DNA from: Embiotoca jacksoni
Taxonomy: Eukaryota > Chordata > Actinopteri > Embiotocidae
Assembly (NCBI GenBank): GCA_022577435.1
Contig: JAKOON010000052.1
Coordinates: forward strand, 742,501-806,500
Direction of reading: 5' to 3'
DNA length: 64,000 nucleotides
Shown here: one piece after another, positions 1 through 12,537 of the stretch
Position numbering within the stretch: the stretch's first letter is position 1
Layout: each line of letters opens with the position of its first letter
Notes under the pieces: generated by a model
The model's database searches: none
What the model saw: only the letters and a program-made list of their open reading frames with translations
Told to the model about the DNA's origin: nothing
Translations under genes and position numbers: made by a program

Positions 1-371
1 AACAAAACACGTTTAAATCGCTGTAAAAAACAGGTGTTTGTTTACGAGTTCTGAAATGAGGATTTCTACCTTCCCCAGAGAGAAAAGTCCAAAACAGTCA
101 AACACATAAACTTTATATAATAAAGTCAATTATATGAAAACAAAACAAAAAAAGGAAGAGAGAACATCTGCCCTGTCTGCTCCACATGTCTCCTCCTGAC
201 AAGCTTGCCAGCACCGAGACGGGGTTTCTATGGTTACGGGGACTCACACATCCGCCTGCAGCATTTTCTACACATTATTAATATTATTATTATTATTTAC
301 AAGATTTTGCTTTGAAACTGTGTTTTATGAGCTCAGACTCTTCTTCCGTCACTCGTGCAGCATTTCTGCGC

Positions 372-373
<2 letters not shown>

Positions 374-442
<69 letters not shown>

Positions 443-458
443 GGTGTGTGTGTGTGTG
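374..458. repeat. (GT)n microsatellite with CGCG edge
   Basis: Near-perfect GT dinucleotide array. It is preceded directly by CGCGCG, so the alternating purine-pyrimidine run extends left of the array, and it is broken once by TTGG near 441. The open frames across it in all three plus frames are poly-(Cys-Val) translations and are not genes. Confidence 0.97.
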
Positions 459-513
459 CCCTCTACCTGTCCTCTGTGGTCATTATGTCCTGTGTGAAGT
501 CGGCTCTCTGCCC

Positions 514-541
514 CGGCTCGGCTCGGCTCGGCTCGGTCGGG
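514..541. repeat. (CGGCT)n pentanucleotide array
   Basis: About five tandem copies of CGGCT, ending in a degenerate GGTCGGG. It is a short GC-rich island immediately after the GT array. Confidence 0.85.
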
Positions 542-1525
542 TCGTTGTTCCGTGACGCTGCAGACGTTCTGCCCAACGCTTCACTCTGAGCAGCGTCTGA
601 AGCTGCTGCACTCGTTCTCACGTTGTGATGCACTTTTAAAACCTTTTCATCTCCGAGCACCGCGTGAAGCACTTTCTGGTTCTCATGATCCGGACTCCTA
701 ATTTCAAAACCAAATTGTCCAAAATACACATCCATCGCTCTTTGAAGGCTGCTGGTTTGTTTAAAGTCGCTGCCCTAAATACGAGGGATGGGGAGGTCAA
801 GGAAAACTCTACTATTCGAAATTCGCTCTGCACTTTTTTTTTCTTCGAATATTCGCATTCGTCAGATCTGTACAAACACGGTAAATTTGCAACCTATCGG
901 GCTTTAATTTCCCAATTTAACCGTGATGACAAGAGAAACTTCTGGAGATATTTATAAATTAGGAACCGCACCCACAGGAAATCACATCTGGGATTGTAAG
1001 AACACGCCGCACGGCTTCACAGTTATACAGGATATCAAATTTCAGTTTTATTTGAAGTTTGGTCTGATGGCTTCAGTCTTTGCTGCGATCAAGTCTGGAA
1101 ACCCTGTTTTCATAAAGGTCTGCCCGGCCGCTCTGAAGGACCGAACCAGCGACCGGTGATGTCGAAATAAAGCATTTTGTTTGGAAATATAGTTCCAGCG
1201 AGGAGGGATATGAACAATCGGAGCAACGCCAGTAAATATGGAGGAGTTGAAATGGTGTCATGAGTAACGAGGGTCAAACCTGCCAAAATAAGACCCAAGT
1301 GGTGCGATGATGTAATGATCTTTATGGTTTGATTGATGGTCTGTTTTTCTAATTACTAATCAAACTAAACAAAGAAAATGAGGCGGCAAATCAAAAAGAC
1401 GTTACATAAACACACATTTAATCAGAACTCATGAAGTCACAATAAAGTGGGACAAACTCTCGACTTTACGTACACAACACAAAAATCTATCATGTTTGAG
1501 CTATTTGAGGAGTCAGCGATACATG

Positions 1526-1528
<3 letters not shown>
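542..1528. other. No gene seen
   Basis: AT-rich unique-looking sequence. The only structure noticed is a cluster of TTCGAA/CGAATATTCG motifs at about 813-870, which resembles the degenerate ATTCG palindromes found in some fish repeats. The short open frames have no recognisable protein character and no splice context. Confidence 0.6.

Positions 1529-1601
<73 letters not shown>
1529..1601. repeat. (GT)n microsatellite
   Basis: Uninterrupted GT array of about 36 units. It is followed 45 bp later by a CA array in the opposite sense, so the two could pair as an inverted repeat. Confidence 0.97.
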
Positions 1602-1603
<2 letters not shown>

Positions 1604-1645
1604 CTGACGCAGCAGAACTAGCTGCAGCTTTGGGAGCAAGAGAAA

Positions 1646-1676
<31 letters not shown>
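1646..1676. repeat. (CA)n microsatellite
   Basis: Pure CA array of about 15 units. It is the inverted partner of the GT array ending at 1601. Confidence 0.95.
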
Positions 1677-1678
<2 letters not shown>

Positions 1679-1800
1679 ATACACACATTTATTTACACTA
1701 CAGCAGAATAAAGCTGGACAAACTACTCACGGATGTAACACTCAAACATGGACGTGACATTTGAAAGTACGCCGTGTGTGTGCGGCTGTTTCAAAAGATA

Positions 1801-1803
<3 letters not shown>

Positions 1804-1876
<73 letters not shown>
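1804..1876. repeat. (CA)n microsatellite
   Basis: Pure CA array of about 36 units. It is followed by a purine-rich AGGG/GAGA tract at 1940-2075. Confidence 0.97.
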
Positions 1877-1878
<2 letters not shown>

Positions 1879-2101
1879 GCATGGAATGGGATTATCATGT
1901 GAACTGTCACTGCTGATTCTTTTGCTGGAGAGAGACCATATGAGGCAGGGAGAGGGAGGGAGAGAGAGGGGCAGTGAGGTAAGTGTGATGAAGAGGGGTG
2001 AGGGAGGAGAGCAGGGGAGGGACGGGAGAGGACGGACAAGTGGACAGAGAGACGGATGGACAGACGGGAGGACAGTGTTTCATCAAAGTAACTGAGTAGA
2101 C

Positions 2102-2124
2102 GATAGATAGATAGATAGATAGAT

Positions 2125-2196
<72 letters not shown>
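2102..2196. repeat. (GATA)n microsatellite
   Basis: GATA tetranucleotide array of about 23 units with one slip (GATTAGATA) near 2123. A second independent GATA array lies at 56.03 kb. Confidence 0.98.
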
Positions 2197-2197
<1 letters not shown>

Positions 2198-2314
2198 TGA
2201 GTGGTAGATAAAATGCGTTGGAAAAAGAGGCGATCACCAGCGCAGGGGAAGACGGGGGACGATGAAGATGAGAAGACAGACTCCTCTTTCCGAGTGCATC
2301 TCTTTAAAGGTAGA

Positions 2315-2317
<3 letters not shown>

Positions 2318-2344
<27 letters not shown>
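2318..2344. repeat. (GT)n microsatellite, short
   Basis: About 13 GT units ending in GGATGT. Confidence 0.9.
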
Positions 2345-2345
<1 letters not shown>

Positions 2346-5300
2346 GATGTAAACCTGCAGAGCAAAGTCAGAGGAGTATTCTTTTTTTTTTTAAAAACAG
2401 TAAACTGTGACTGTAAATGTGACGTCAGAATGTGGCCACATTAAGGTGTGATGAAGATGAAGATGAAGGCGTGATGAAGATGAAGGTCTCGTTTGTCTTT
2501 GTGTGGCTCAACGTTAATATCAAACTGATGTATTGTCTTGTTTTGTTACGAGTAAGGTTTATGTTAAATTTGGCATAAAATATTGATATTATATGTAATA
2601 TTGAGAAATATTTTATTCCGATTTGGTCACAATTGTGGTGAAGAATTGTGTGAATTTGCATCATTTTATTGTAAAATGTCAAGTTGTCCCACTTTAACCC
2701 CCCGATTGCACCAAAGTCTTCCACAAACTCAGTTTCAGACTCTGTTGCTGTTCAGTGAGTTTATTCTCCCAGATATGTTTGAGCCACCGCAGATCAGATA
2801 TCGTCAGATATTTGGATAAAGAGGAAGAGGAGGAGGAAGCTTTTATGCTGTTGTGTGTGTGTGTGTTAGATAAACACTGACGGAGATATGAAGACGCTGG
2901 TCCGCTACGCAGCAGCGAGAGACTCAGGAAATGTTTGTTGAGCTCAATTGTCAAAGACAAAACTGGACATAAATTAAAGATGTATTTGGGTGTTTCTCTG
3001 CTTTCTTCAGATAAACTTTGTGAAGCAATAAGACACTTCGGTCATTGATCGAATTACCTGGGACGACCCGGTGGAACTTGTTATACTGCAGCGTGCTCAG
3101 CCAAGATAAACACACGTCTTTCATATGTCGCTGCTTGACTCACTCCTGACAAATGAGCTCAAAGGATGTCGAAAACGACCCGTGTTCAAACTAACAAATC
3201 TACCCGGACACATTACCCACGCCACAAACACACAAACACACAAACACACAAATGGTTTGAATCATTTTACTATCAAACATGTGTCGCTCCTGTTATTTAG
3301 CGGTTTTCCATTGACGAAGTGGCTGAATACTGAATGTCCTCGTGTGGCTGGTGTCTGTGGAGGTCGTGGTCAGATGCACAGAATCAGTTCCAGCCTGGTA
3401 ATTCAATTTTAATGGCAGCAGAGGACTGATAATCTCATCAAATTTCTGACTGAACTCTTGACCTTCTGAAATCAGAGAAACTAAGATGTTTTTTTCTTTT
3501 GTATTTTTCATACATTTGTTAAGATTTATAAAAGTATTCTTTATCTGTTAGAATTGTTTATTCCATCGTAACCTCATTGTTTTCAAAGTTCACCTCTTTG
3601 CTAGCTGTTGATACTTTTCTTAAAAATTCTCCTTTAAGGTCACCGGTTGAAATCAATAACGCTCAGCAAAAAGTTACTGTGCGTTTAGTTGCACCAACAA
3701 TAATGTGAAAAATGCTGATCTCCAATTTGATCCTCTGCCAAGTCCTAAAAAAAGATGCTGACAGAAGCGCTTCATGGCTCCAGGCTGTACGAAGAGGAGA
3801 CAACGGGACACTGGCTTATTGTAGCTGTTGTTTGGTTAAAGGCCACTGAAACCATAAATATGGAACAAACTGCAATATGAGTTCATTTTTAGTTTCTAGC
3901 ATTGTTGTAATTGTGAACCGGACTTTGAAGGTTTCACTTCAGCTCTCTCTTTCTGAAGTTCAAGAGTTATTGAATAAGTATGAGTTATGCGTTTGTCCTT
4001 TTTGATGAGGGAAACCGAGTTATCTTCTGAGGGTTTCTGGTTTGTGACGGTCACATAAAACAAGCCGGTGTCTGTTAATGCCGGCCTGCCCGGAGCTGCA
4101 GGACGGTCTGCTCCGTAACCCGGCTCGCATGGCGGGACCAGACGGGACTCTCAGACAGACACAGTTTATAATGTAACTCGAAATGTTTGTTGCCCTGAAG
4201 GAAATTTCCTGGAAGATTTCAAAGAGGAAAAAAGAAAAAAGAAGAGGAGCTTGACTCATCAGCTCTCCATCTGTGTCTCTGTTGGATCTTTTGTGCGTCT
4301 GACTGGATTGGCGCCCAGCGAGCCGTCTCAGGCTGACTTTTCTAAACTTTTAAATGAGCTCATTTGTCCGTGACGTCTGAAAACTGTGTTGTTGGAGCGA
4401 CGGAAACTCTTGAAGGAGCATCTTGTTCTCATGGGACGTTGAACGGTCAGGCTTTTTGTGAGGCCGAGTTTGACCCCAAAATGTGGACGAATGAAGTGAT
4501 TCTCATTCTGAGGTCAAACTTGGTTCCACGTGTTGTTGTTGCGACTCGAACTAAACATCTGGATATCCGAGCGGTCCGTTGCTGTAAGCGGCTGTATTTA
4601 AAAAAAAAAAAAAATTCAGAATCTGAATCTGTTGAGTTCCTGTTGTTGTTTACAAACTAAAGATTTTTGTTTTGTTTTTACTGAATATTTGAAGGCAAAT
4701 TGTTCCGTTTATGCTGACATACAAAACGATCACATTTATGACAGAAAATGTGAATGTGAACTCCCATATTTCACATTCTGATTTAATGAAAGCTTGATTA
4801 CCAGGCTGTGCTTGGCTGGTTAAGCTGCTTTTCTCTACTGTAAAGCCCTTAAAGTCACCTGTAAATCATATAATCGACGTCCTACAAACAAATTGCCGTG
4901 TCATTTCCGCAGTGAAGCCCTCGTAGACTGAATAAAGGAAGTCTGATCGCCTCGTCCACACACACACAAGCTCAGCCTTTAGGATCTGGAGCTGGAGGCG
5001 ATGGAGAAGAAGGAAACAGGCCTGACATTTAGACTGTTGGCAGATTATTGTGGCATCACCAAGTCACCTTTTACTCCTCTGATTGGACCGAACGCTGAAA
5101 TAGAAGCTACTGAAAGTAGTTTTTTGAAGGAGAGATATTTGCAGCAGCGTATCAGACTCACCGTCAGGCTTTCTCTCCCAGTCTCTCGTCTCCTCTCCCT
5201 CATTAACTCCCCCTCTTGTCATGTAGCAGCAGGGGGAGTACCGCTGCACCTCCCGGGACTTTATACTCAAGCACGTACAATCACACACAACCTCCAATTA

Positions 5301-5580
5301 GCGCTGACTCGGGCGTGATTTATCCACTGAGTTGGTTTTGACACAAACATGAAAGTTTATTCAGCCATGAAACTCAAAGCAGATGGGAAGAAAGAGTTTC
5401 ACCACAGACGACACCGACAAGAGAAGAGAGAAGGTGTGGAAGGACAGTTTCATTCATTCTCTGATCTTAAAATAATAATCCTGCTTCAAAAATGAGTCAT
5501 TTAATGACTCTTCTATTATTTTTGAAGGCAATAAAGCCAGAAATTATATTTGTTCAATTATAACTATGCTGAGGAAAGGA
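2345..5580. other. No gene seen
   Basis: Mixed-composition non-coding DNA. It holds a palindromic CRE-type octamer TGACGTCA at 2420-2427, short GATGAA repeats at 2450-2490, a short CACAAA repeat around 3226-3250 and an A-homopolymer at about 4600-4614. Open frames such as the one at 4364-4660 (98 codons) have no recognisable domain and no splice context. Confidence 0.6.
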
Positions 5581-7587
5581 TTTTTTTTTTTTTCCCCCTC
5601 TGAGGATGTTCATCAGCTCCTGTCATTGTTTATGACAGCAGTTCAGTGTCGTTTGTAACATCATCTGTACTCAACACCAGCAATCTGTCAGCAGGAACTG
5701 TGTGCTGTGTTACCTGTAGTTGACAAACCGTTACAGTCTGTCAGCATATTATTATATTTATGCAAGAAACATTGATGTATCCAAATTTCTACTTTTAATT
5801 AGGTGTTAAGGTGAGACTGTGCGAACAAAAACAAATTTTTTTTTTACCTGCAATGCAACTTTTTTTTTTTTTTTAGATTTTTTTTTTGACTATTTTGCTT
5901 CCATAACATCTTTTCTTTCAGACTGGTGGAAAGAAAACAGCCAAAATACACATTACGGTGTTTATTTTACTCCACTTTATTGTTTTGTCGCACAAATAGC
6001 AAATTAGTGAATATTTTAATGAGATAATATCTCATTTACATAAAACAGAACATTTCAGAAAATTTGTGATACAAAAAATTGTCTTCAAAAAATGTCCTTG
6101 TAATATCCATGAGTTCATATTTTTACCCTTTTCAACTGTAGTTACGACCTGATATGACCTCACGGAGAAAAAAACAGTTTTTATTACCTCTACAAGAGTC
6201 CTTTACGGACAAAAAACTCTCAACTGTTGTAAATTCTTTTGGACTCGAATATATAAACACAGTTTCAAGGCTACAGGAGGGAAATGTTTGATTATCTAAA
6301 GATAGATTTTGGGTGAAATATGACTTTAAATGCCTTGATGACGATTTTTTTTTTTTGTGAGGCATCCTTCCCCATTCATATTCCCGATCTGTGATTTCCC
6401 AGCTGGTCCGAGCCTGAAAGCGACATCCTTCCGAGCCTGCAGGCAGCTGCTGGCCCAGATAGCGACAGCCTCGTCCTCAGTCTGTCGCTCGGCAGCGGGA
6501 GAAACACTCTCTGTGTTAATTAAAGTGTTTCCCTCAGCTGGCTTTCACTTGATTCAGCAGATTTTGCTAATTTCAAAGTGTTTTCCACCGGCCTCCCGTT
6601 CACCCTCAGGCAGCTGCACTTCAATATGTTTGTCTCGCGCACTCGCAGCAAATAAAAGCTTCTGTTCGGTCATCTTTTGTAGTTTTAATGTAAATTACAT
6701 TACCGTCTGGTGAGAATTTACGTTTAGATTGTACTGTTTAAAAGTCTTTATTCTGATGTTGAAATGTACGTTAATAGTTTGTTTACATCTCGTATTCCTC
6801 AGAAATCTAAAACTTTCATTAGATGTAACTTAAGAGTTTCTAGTTGGAAATTCGGACAGAAGCGGCCCCCGAGGTGTTGGTTTTCCAATTTCACAAAGTC
6901 GAAAGAACTTTACCAACCCCGACTTAAAAACCCAAGATGGCTGCGCGGTGCATTAACAGAAGTGAAAGCTGCAGTAAAACTGTTTTATTCATACTTTTCT
7001 GTCTCATTTGTGTCTTATTAATTCAGTTGTACATGTGGTGCATGTCCAACATCTGTCCGTGGACACCCTGCGATGGCGTCGTCGAACCGTCGCTCTCTGT
7101 CACGGCTCTCTATCCTTGGTGGGTTTTTTTCTCTCGTCGGCTGTGTCGTGTTTCGGCTGCCTGTCTTCCCTCCTCTCCGCCTCGTCCCGCAGATTGTCGA
7201 GCGATGACAGAAACCAGTTAGCGATCGTCAGACGGGGAGAGAGACGGAGGACGGGGAAGAGATGAAGGGAAGAAGGACAGAACAAATAGTGAATTAGTGG
7301 AACAAAGAAGGAGAGTGGGAGGTGCAGAAGGACAAAGAGAGGACGACAGAGGTGCAGTGAGATTTAAAAGAGAGAGGACACATGTGGGAACTTCTAATTG
7401 TGAAATTGTTTAATGATGTTGTTTGCGTTGTTGCTCAGAGTTAAATGAGAATATTGACACCACTTTCATATCTGTGTTAATCATGGCTCCAGCAACATGA
7501 AGGCCAGAGATAGATTGGTTTTAAATCACGTGTTCGAATTGACAACCGTTTGCATCTCACACACTTGCCTCTGTGTGTTACTGGAGG
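5581..7587. other. No gene seen; T-tracts and a possible regulatory block
   Basis: Several T-homopolymers (5581-5594, 5836-5844, 5860-5888, 6346-6356). The stretch 6360-6720 is less AT-rich, has high sequence complexity, and is the part most likely to be conserved. An AAGATGGCTGC motif, matching the YY1 core, lies at 6934-6944 at the end of a stretch resembling a dispersed fish repeat. Confidence 0.5.
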
Positions 7588-7606
7588 ACGCCACTAGAGG
7601 GCGCAC
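7588..7606 (+). promoter_or_regulatory. CTCF-like motif, plus orientation
   Basis: ACGCCACTAGAGGGCGCAC agrees with the vertebrate CTCF core (CCASYAGRKGGCRS) at nearly every informative position. CTCF is the architectural factor that anchors chromatin loops, and its motif is conserved in fish. The call rests on motif match only. Confidence 0.55.
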
Positions 7607-7659
7607 ATTTCTGAGGAATGAATTAAAGAACACGTAGTTTAACGCAACTATATCCTTAG

Positions 7660-7710
7660 TTTCTTATCTTAGATTAGCATAAAGACTGGAAACAGCCAGT
7701 CTGATTGTTT
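7660..7710 (+). repeat. Dispersed teleost repeat fragment (AGCATAAAGACTGGAA)
   Basis: The core GATTAGCATAAAGACTGGAA at 7672-7691 recurs, longer and on the opposite strand, at 47.64-47.67 kb. From general knowledge this is a very common short interspersed module in percomorph genomes, but its exact family name is not assigned here. Confidence 0.6.
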
Positions 7711-7791
7711 CTCAGCCTTCTGAAAAACCACAGCTTCTCGTTTTTACTTTTTTGTTTAAGAACAACTAAGACAAATGGATTTAAGATTTAA

Positions 7792-7799
7792 TGACGTCA
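7792..7799. promoter_or_regulatory. CRE-type palindrome
   Basis: ATGACGTCAT is a perfect palindrome containing the full CREB/ATF site TGACGTCA. It is a motif match only. Confidence 0.3.
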
Positions 7800-8114
7800 T
7801 GATTGAATTGACTTTAGGTTGTGCTTTGGCAGGTGTTTACTTTAACTGCAAACACAAAATACAAGAAAAGAAGTCAAACGAAAACGCTACGAAAAAAAAC
7901 AACATGTGGATGCATGAAGAGGGGGTTTAGAAATATGAGTAAAAAGAAAAGCATGAAAAGATAAAAAAGAAGTCAGGTAGGCAGGATGAACGCTTTAAGA
8001 AAGAAAGAGGAGAAGGGAGATGAAGCGGTGAGTGGGTGGATGAAATGAAAGAGTGTTACTGTGGTATGATGCCCTCTGCGAAGGAGTGCATCACTCATCA
8101 GCCTCTCTATTAGC

Positions 8115-8306
8115 TTGTGTGTGTGTGTGTGTGTGTTTATGAGGTAGCCATCAGTGTGCGAAAAATGTGTGTGTGTGTGTGTGTGTCATGTGGTTACTGT
8201 TTATTTGTAATGGCATTCACACATTCACTTCCTGCTTTAAATGTCAAAACAGTGTGTATTGTTGTGTGTGTGTGTGTGTGTATGATAGTGTGTGTGTGTG
8301 TGTGTG
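8115..8306. repeat. Cluster of short (GT)n arrays
   Basis: Four short GT runs (about 8115-8137, 8166-8186, 8264-8281 and 8289-8306) separated by 8-80 bp of unique sequence. The long plus-strand frame across them is a microsatellite artefact. Confidence 0.9.
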
Positions 8307-8373
8307 CACGCGTAATTCGTAATTATGGCTCACGGAACGGGTTTGGGGAATGCTGGCTATCTAGAAGTTACCT

Positions 8374-8374
<1 letters not shown>

Positions 8375-8415
<41 letters not shown>

Positions 8416-8429
8416 TGTGTGTGTGTGTG
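8375..8429. repeat. (GT)n microsatellite
   Basis: GT array with one TATG interruption near 8409. Confidence 0.93.
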
Positions 8430-9326
8430 ACGATTACTACCCTCCCGGCTGACAATGACACACTTGTCTGTATTTTATATTCTCCGTCTGACGGTGCAGT
8501 TTTCCCTCCAGCTCGTCCACTGAAGGTCATTCAAGGTTTAATATTGAAAAGCTGCAGCGTTGTTTAACGTTGTAGTAAAACAAAATGTTTACACGCAGCG
8601 GTCGCGCATAAAAAGTGCGATAGCTGATGAGCTGAAAGTCACGTAAAAAAATCTGTTATTTTTTGTTATAATAAAGCAGCATTTTTTGGGGATACGTCAT
8701 AAAAATGAGCTCATAGGTTATTTGTTCACGGGAGTAACTGAGAACGACCCAGTTCCATGTCATCGTGACAGCGCCCCCTGTTGGCCGTAGTAATTATTTT
8801 GTAAAGGAGGAAGTCAGGTGATGCAGTAATAAGATCCACGCAGGCCATTTAGGGAGGAGGTCGGGGTGGACGGAGGAGTCAACCAAACATCGGCCTTTAC
8901 ATCCCCGGAGACGGCTGTCGAATTTTCGCTTTCACTTCAAAAGTCAGCATTTATTTTAACCATAACCAGTTACTTATAATTGTAACCATGACGATAAAGA
9001 TCCTCTATGTGACTCCAAACTCAGATCTTTTCCCTGTTGTTGTCGTGCGTGAACCGAACCAAACAGAAGATCATTTTAAGGTTAGAAGACTTGAATATTT
9101 GCAACAGCAACATTTATTGGACTACCTGGTCACTGATGAAGTCCACTATTCGCTCTTCTCAGGCTCTTAAGCTCTTAAGTATTTTATCTTATCTTGTTTC
9201 CTGTCTGCCGCATCAGCTTGTTTATTGCCTCTGTAGTCGGCTGTGATGTTTGTATCTGGTACCGCAGAGCGCTGCTTCACGTTGTAAAGTGAAAAAGTGT
9301 CTGCTGAGAATCCAGTTTTGCTTTGA
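8430..9326. other. No gene seen
   Basis: Non-coding, mixed composition. It holds the CTCF-like motif described at 8769 and otherwise shows no recognised structure. Confidence 0.6.
8769..8786 (-). promoter_or_regulatory. CTCF-like motif, minus orientation
   Basis: On the minus strand this reads GGCCAACAGGGGGCGCTG, a near-consensus CTCF core. It faces the plus-oriented site at 7588, so the two are convergent and 1.2 kb apart. Confidence 0.55.
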
Positions 9327-9362
9327 TCTTCTTCTTCTTCTTCTTCTTCTTCTTCTTCTTCT
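9327..9362. repeat. (CTT)n microsatellite
   Basis: About 11 CTT units. It is a pure pyrimidine tract that begins a pyrimidine-rich stretch continuing to about 9635. Confidence 0.95.
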
Positions 9363-9534
9363 CTTGATTTGTTGCGACTACTCCTACAGATACTTAATTT
9401 CTTAGGTTTTGCTTTTACATGTTACTTTCTTGTCCTTGTTATATATTTGCTTTGACCTTCCTTTATTCCTCCCTTTTTGTCCCTCTTTACTGTGGGCTTC
9501 AGTTTTTTTCCTCCTATCTTTCCTCTTTTCTCGA

Positions 9535-9592
9535 TCCTTCCTTCCTTCCTTCCTTCCTTCCTTCCTTCCTTCCTTCCTTCCTTCCTTCCTTC
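9535..9592. repeat. (CCTT)n microsatellite
   Basis: About 14 CCTT tetranucleotides within a longer pyrimidine tract. Such homopurine/homopyrimidine mirror repeats can form triplex DNA. The Ser-Phe-Leu-Pro frames across it are artefacts. Confidence 0.97.
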
Positions 9593-9707
9593 TCTGTCTC
9601 CATTACACCTCTCTCTGTCTCTCTTTCTGTCTAGACAGACTCAGCAGTAAATATTCTGTAATCAGCCTCACATGTTTTGTCTGCTCACACAGAGCTGCTG
9701 CTGTCCC

Positions 9708-11340
<1,633 letters not shown>

Positions 11341-11421
<81 letters not shown>
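11341..11421. repeat. (GT)n microsatellite
   Basis: Uninterrupted array of about 40 GT units ending in TTTCAG. Confidence 0.98.
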
Positions 11422-11422
<1 letters not shown>

Positions 11423-12404
11423 CAGTTTTGAATGAAATAATGGTCATAAAAGTTATTTTGTGAAGCTCAAAACAAACAGATCTGTTGGAGTGCTCACTTG
11501 TCACATGTTAAAGAAATCAAACAGAGGCACATTAGAAAAAGATAGAACTAAAGAAAAATAAATGTAAAAAACGAAATAATCACACAATATAAAACCTACA
11601 TCAGCATATCATCAAGCCTAACTACAGAATTCAGTTGATAGAAGATATAAATAAAAACAGTACCACTCCATATTTTTCAAAATAAAAGCAGTATGATGGT
11701 GAAAAAGTTACATTCCTCTCAGAATAAATTCACGTGTTTTGCATGAGTTCAAGAAAATGTGAGACTAGAAACTGAATTTCAGCTTTATTTTGATCAACTC
11801 TGCTGCCTTCATACACATTAGTTTTTGCCTTTGTATATTATCCTTTAAACTCTATATTACCGTTTTTCTGACCAAAAACATAACCATAAATCGGATTCAT
11901 AATTTGTCAATTCATCGAAGTATAAATCCAGTCAGGAGCCTAAAATACAAGAAAACTGACACAAATGTCTAAAAAAATTTACAAATATTGAGAGTTAGTC
12001 ACTCAAAATAAAAATATCCACGTCTGAGGTCATACATTTTTTTTCTATTCATATACAAAAAGCAGCAGAAAATTTTCCAAAATAAAACAATAACATAGTT
12101 TGATTACATGTAAAGTAATTTGATCTGATCGTTTGTCTTCACTGAAACGTTGCTGAGGGTAAAGTCCAGATAAATTATATTTAATACCTAATTTTAGCCT
12201 CACATTTGAATTGATTTTGTATTTCTGTTGATGTATTTTGTGTATTTTCTTGCTTCCGCGCAGCTTTCTCATGTTTTATTACACAAGTTCACTCAAGTCC
12301 ATAACTGAACTGTCTTTTGTAGAAATCTGTAATGTTCTTTCACATTTTCTGTCAGCTGAGATGAAAAGGGTCAAATCATTGTGAGAGGATTTTCTGACCT
12401 CACG
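11422..12404. other. No gene seen, AT-rich
   Basis: Strongly AT-rich stretch with many short A and T runs. No splice-flanked open frame was seen. Confidence 0.6.
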
Positions 12405-12424
12405 GCGGCCACTAGGGGGCGGTA
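12405..12424 (+). promoter_or_regulatory. CTCF-like motif, plus orientation (strong)
   Basis: GCGGCCACTAGGGGGCGGTA is an almost ideal match to the CTCF core and the best in the window. It sits 48 bp before a GT array. It points right, toward a minus-oriented match at 50516, which is the convergent geometry typical of loop anchors. Confidence 0.6.
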
Positions 12425-12467
12425 GAGTTCAGTTTTTAGTAGAAACCTGCCACTGCTTCCTCACCAG

Positions 12468-12471
<4 letters not shown>

Positions 12472-12527
<56 letters not shown>

Positions 12528-12537
12528 TCTGTGTGTG
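12472..12537. repeat. (GT)n microsatellite
   Basis: GT array with ATGTGTGTCTGTG interruptions at its right end. Confidence 0.96.

Noticed and set aside
5001..5318. 105-codon frame starting MEKKETGLTF
   Set aside because: No recognisable domain, and the minus strand is also open over the same interval.
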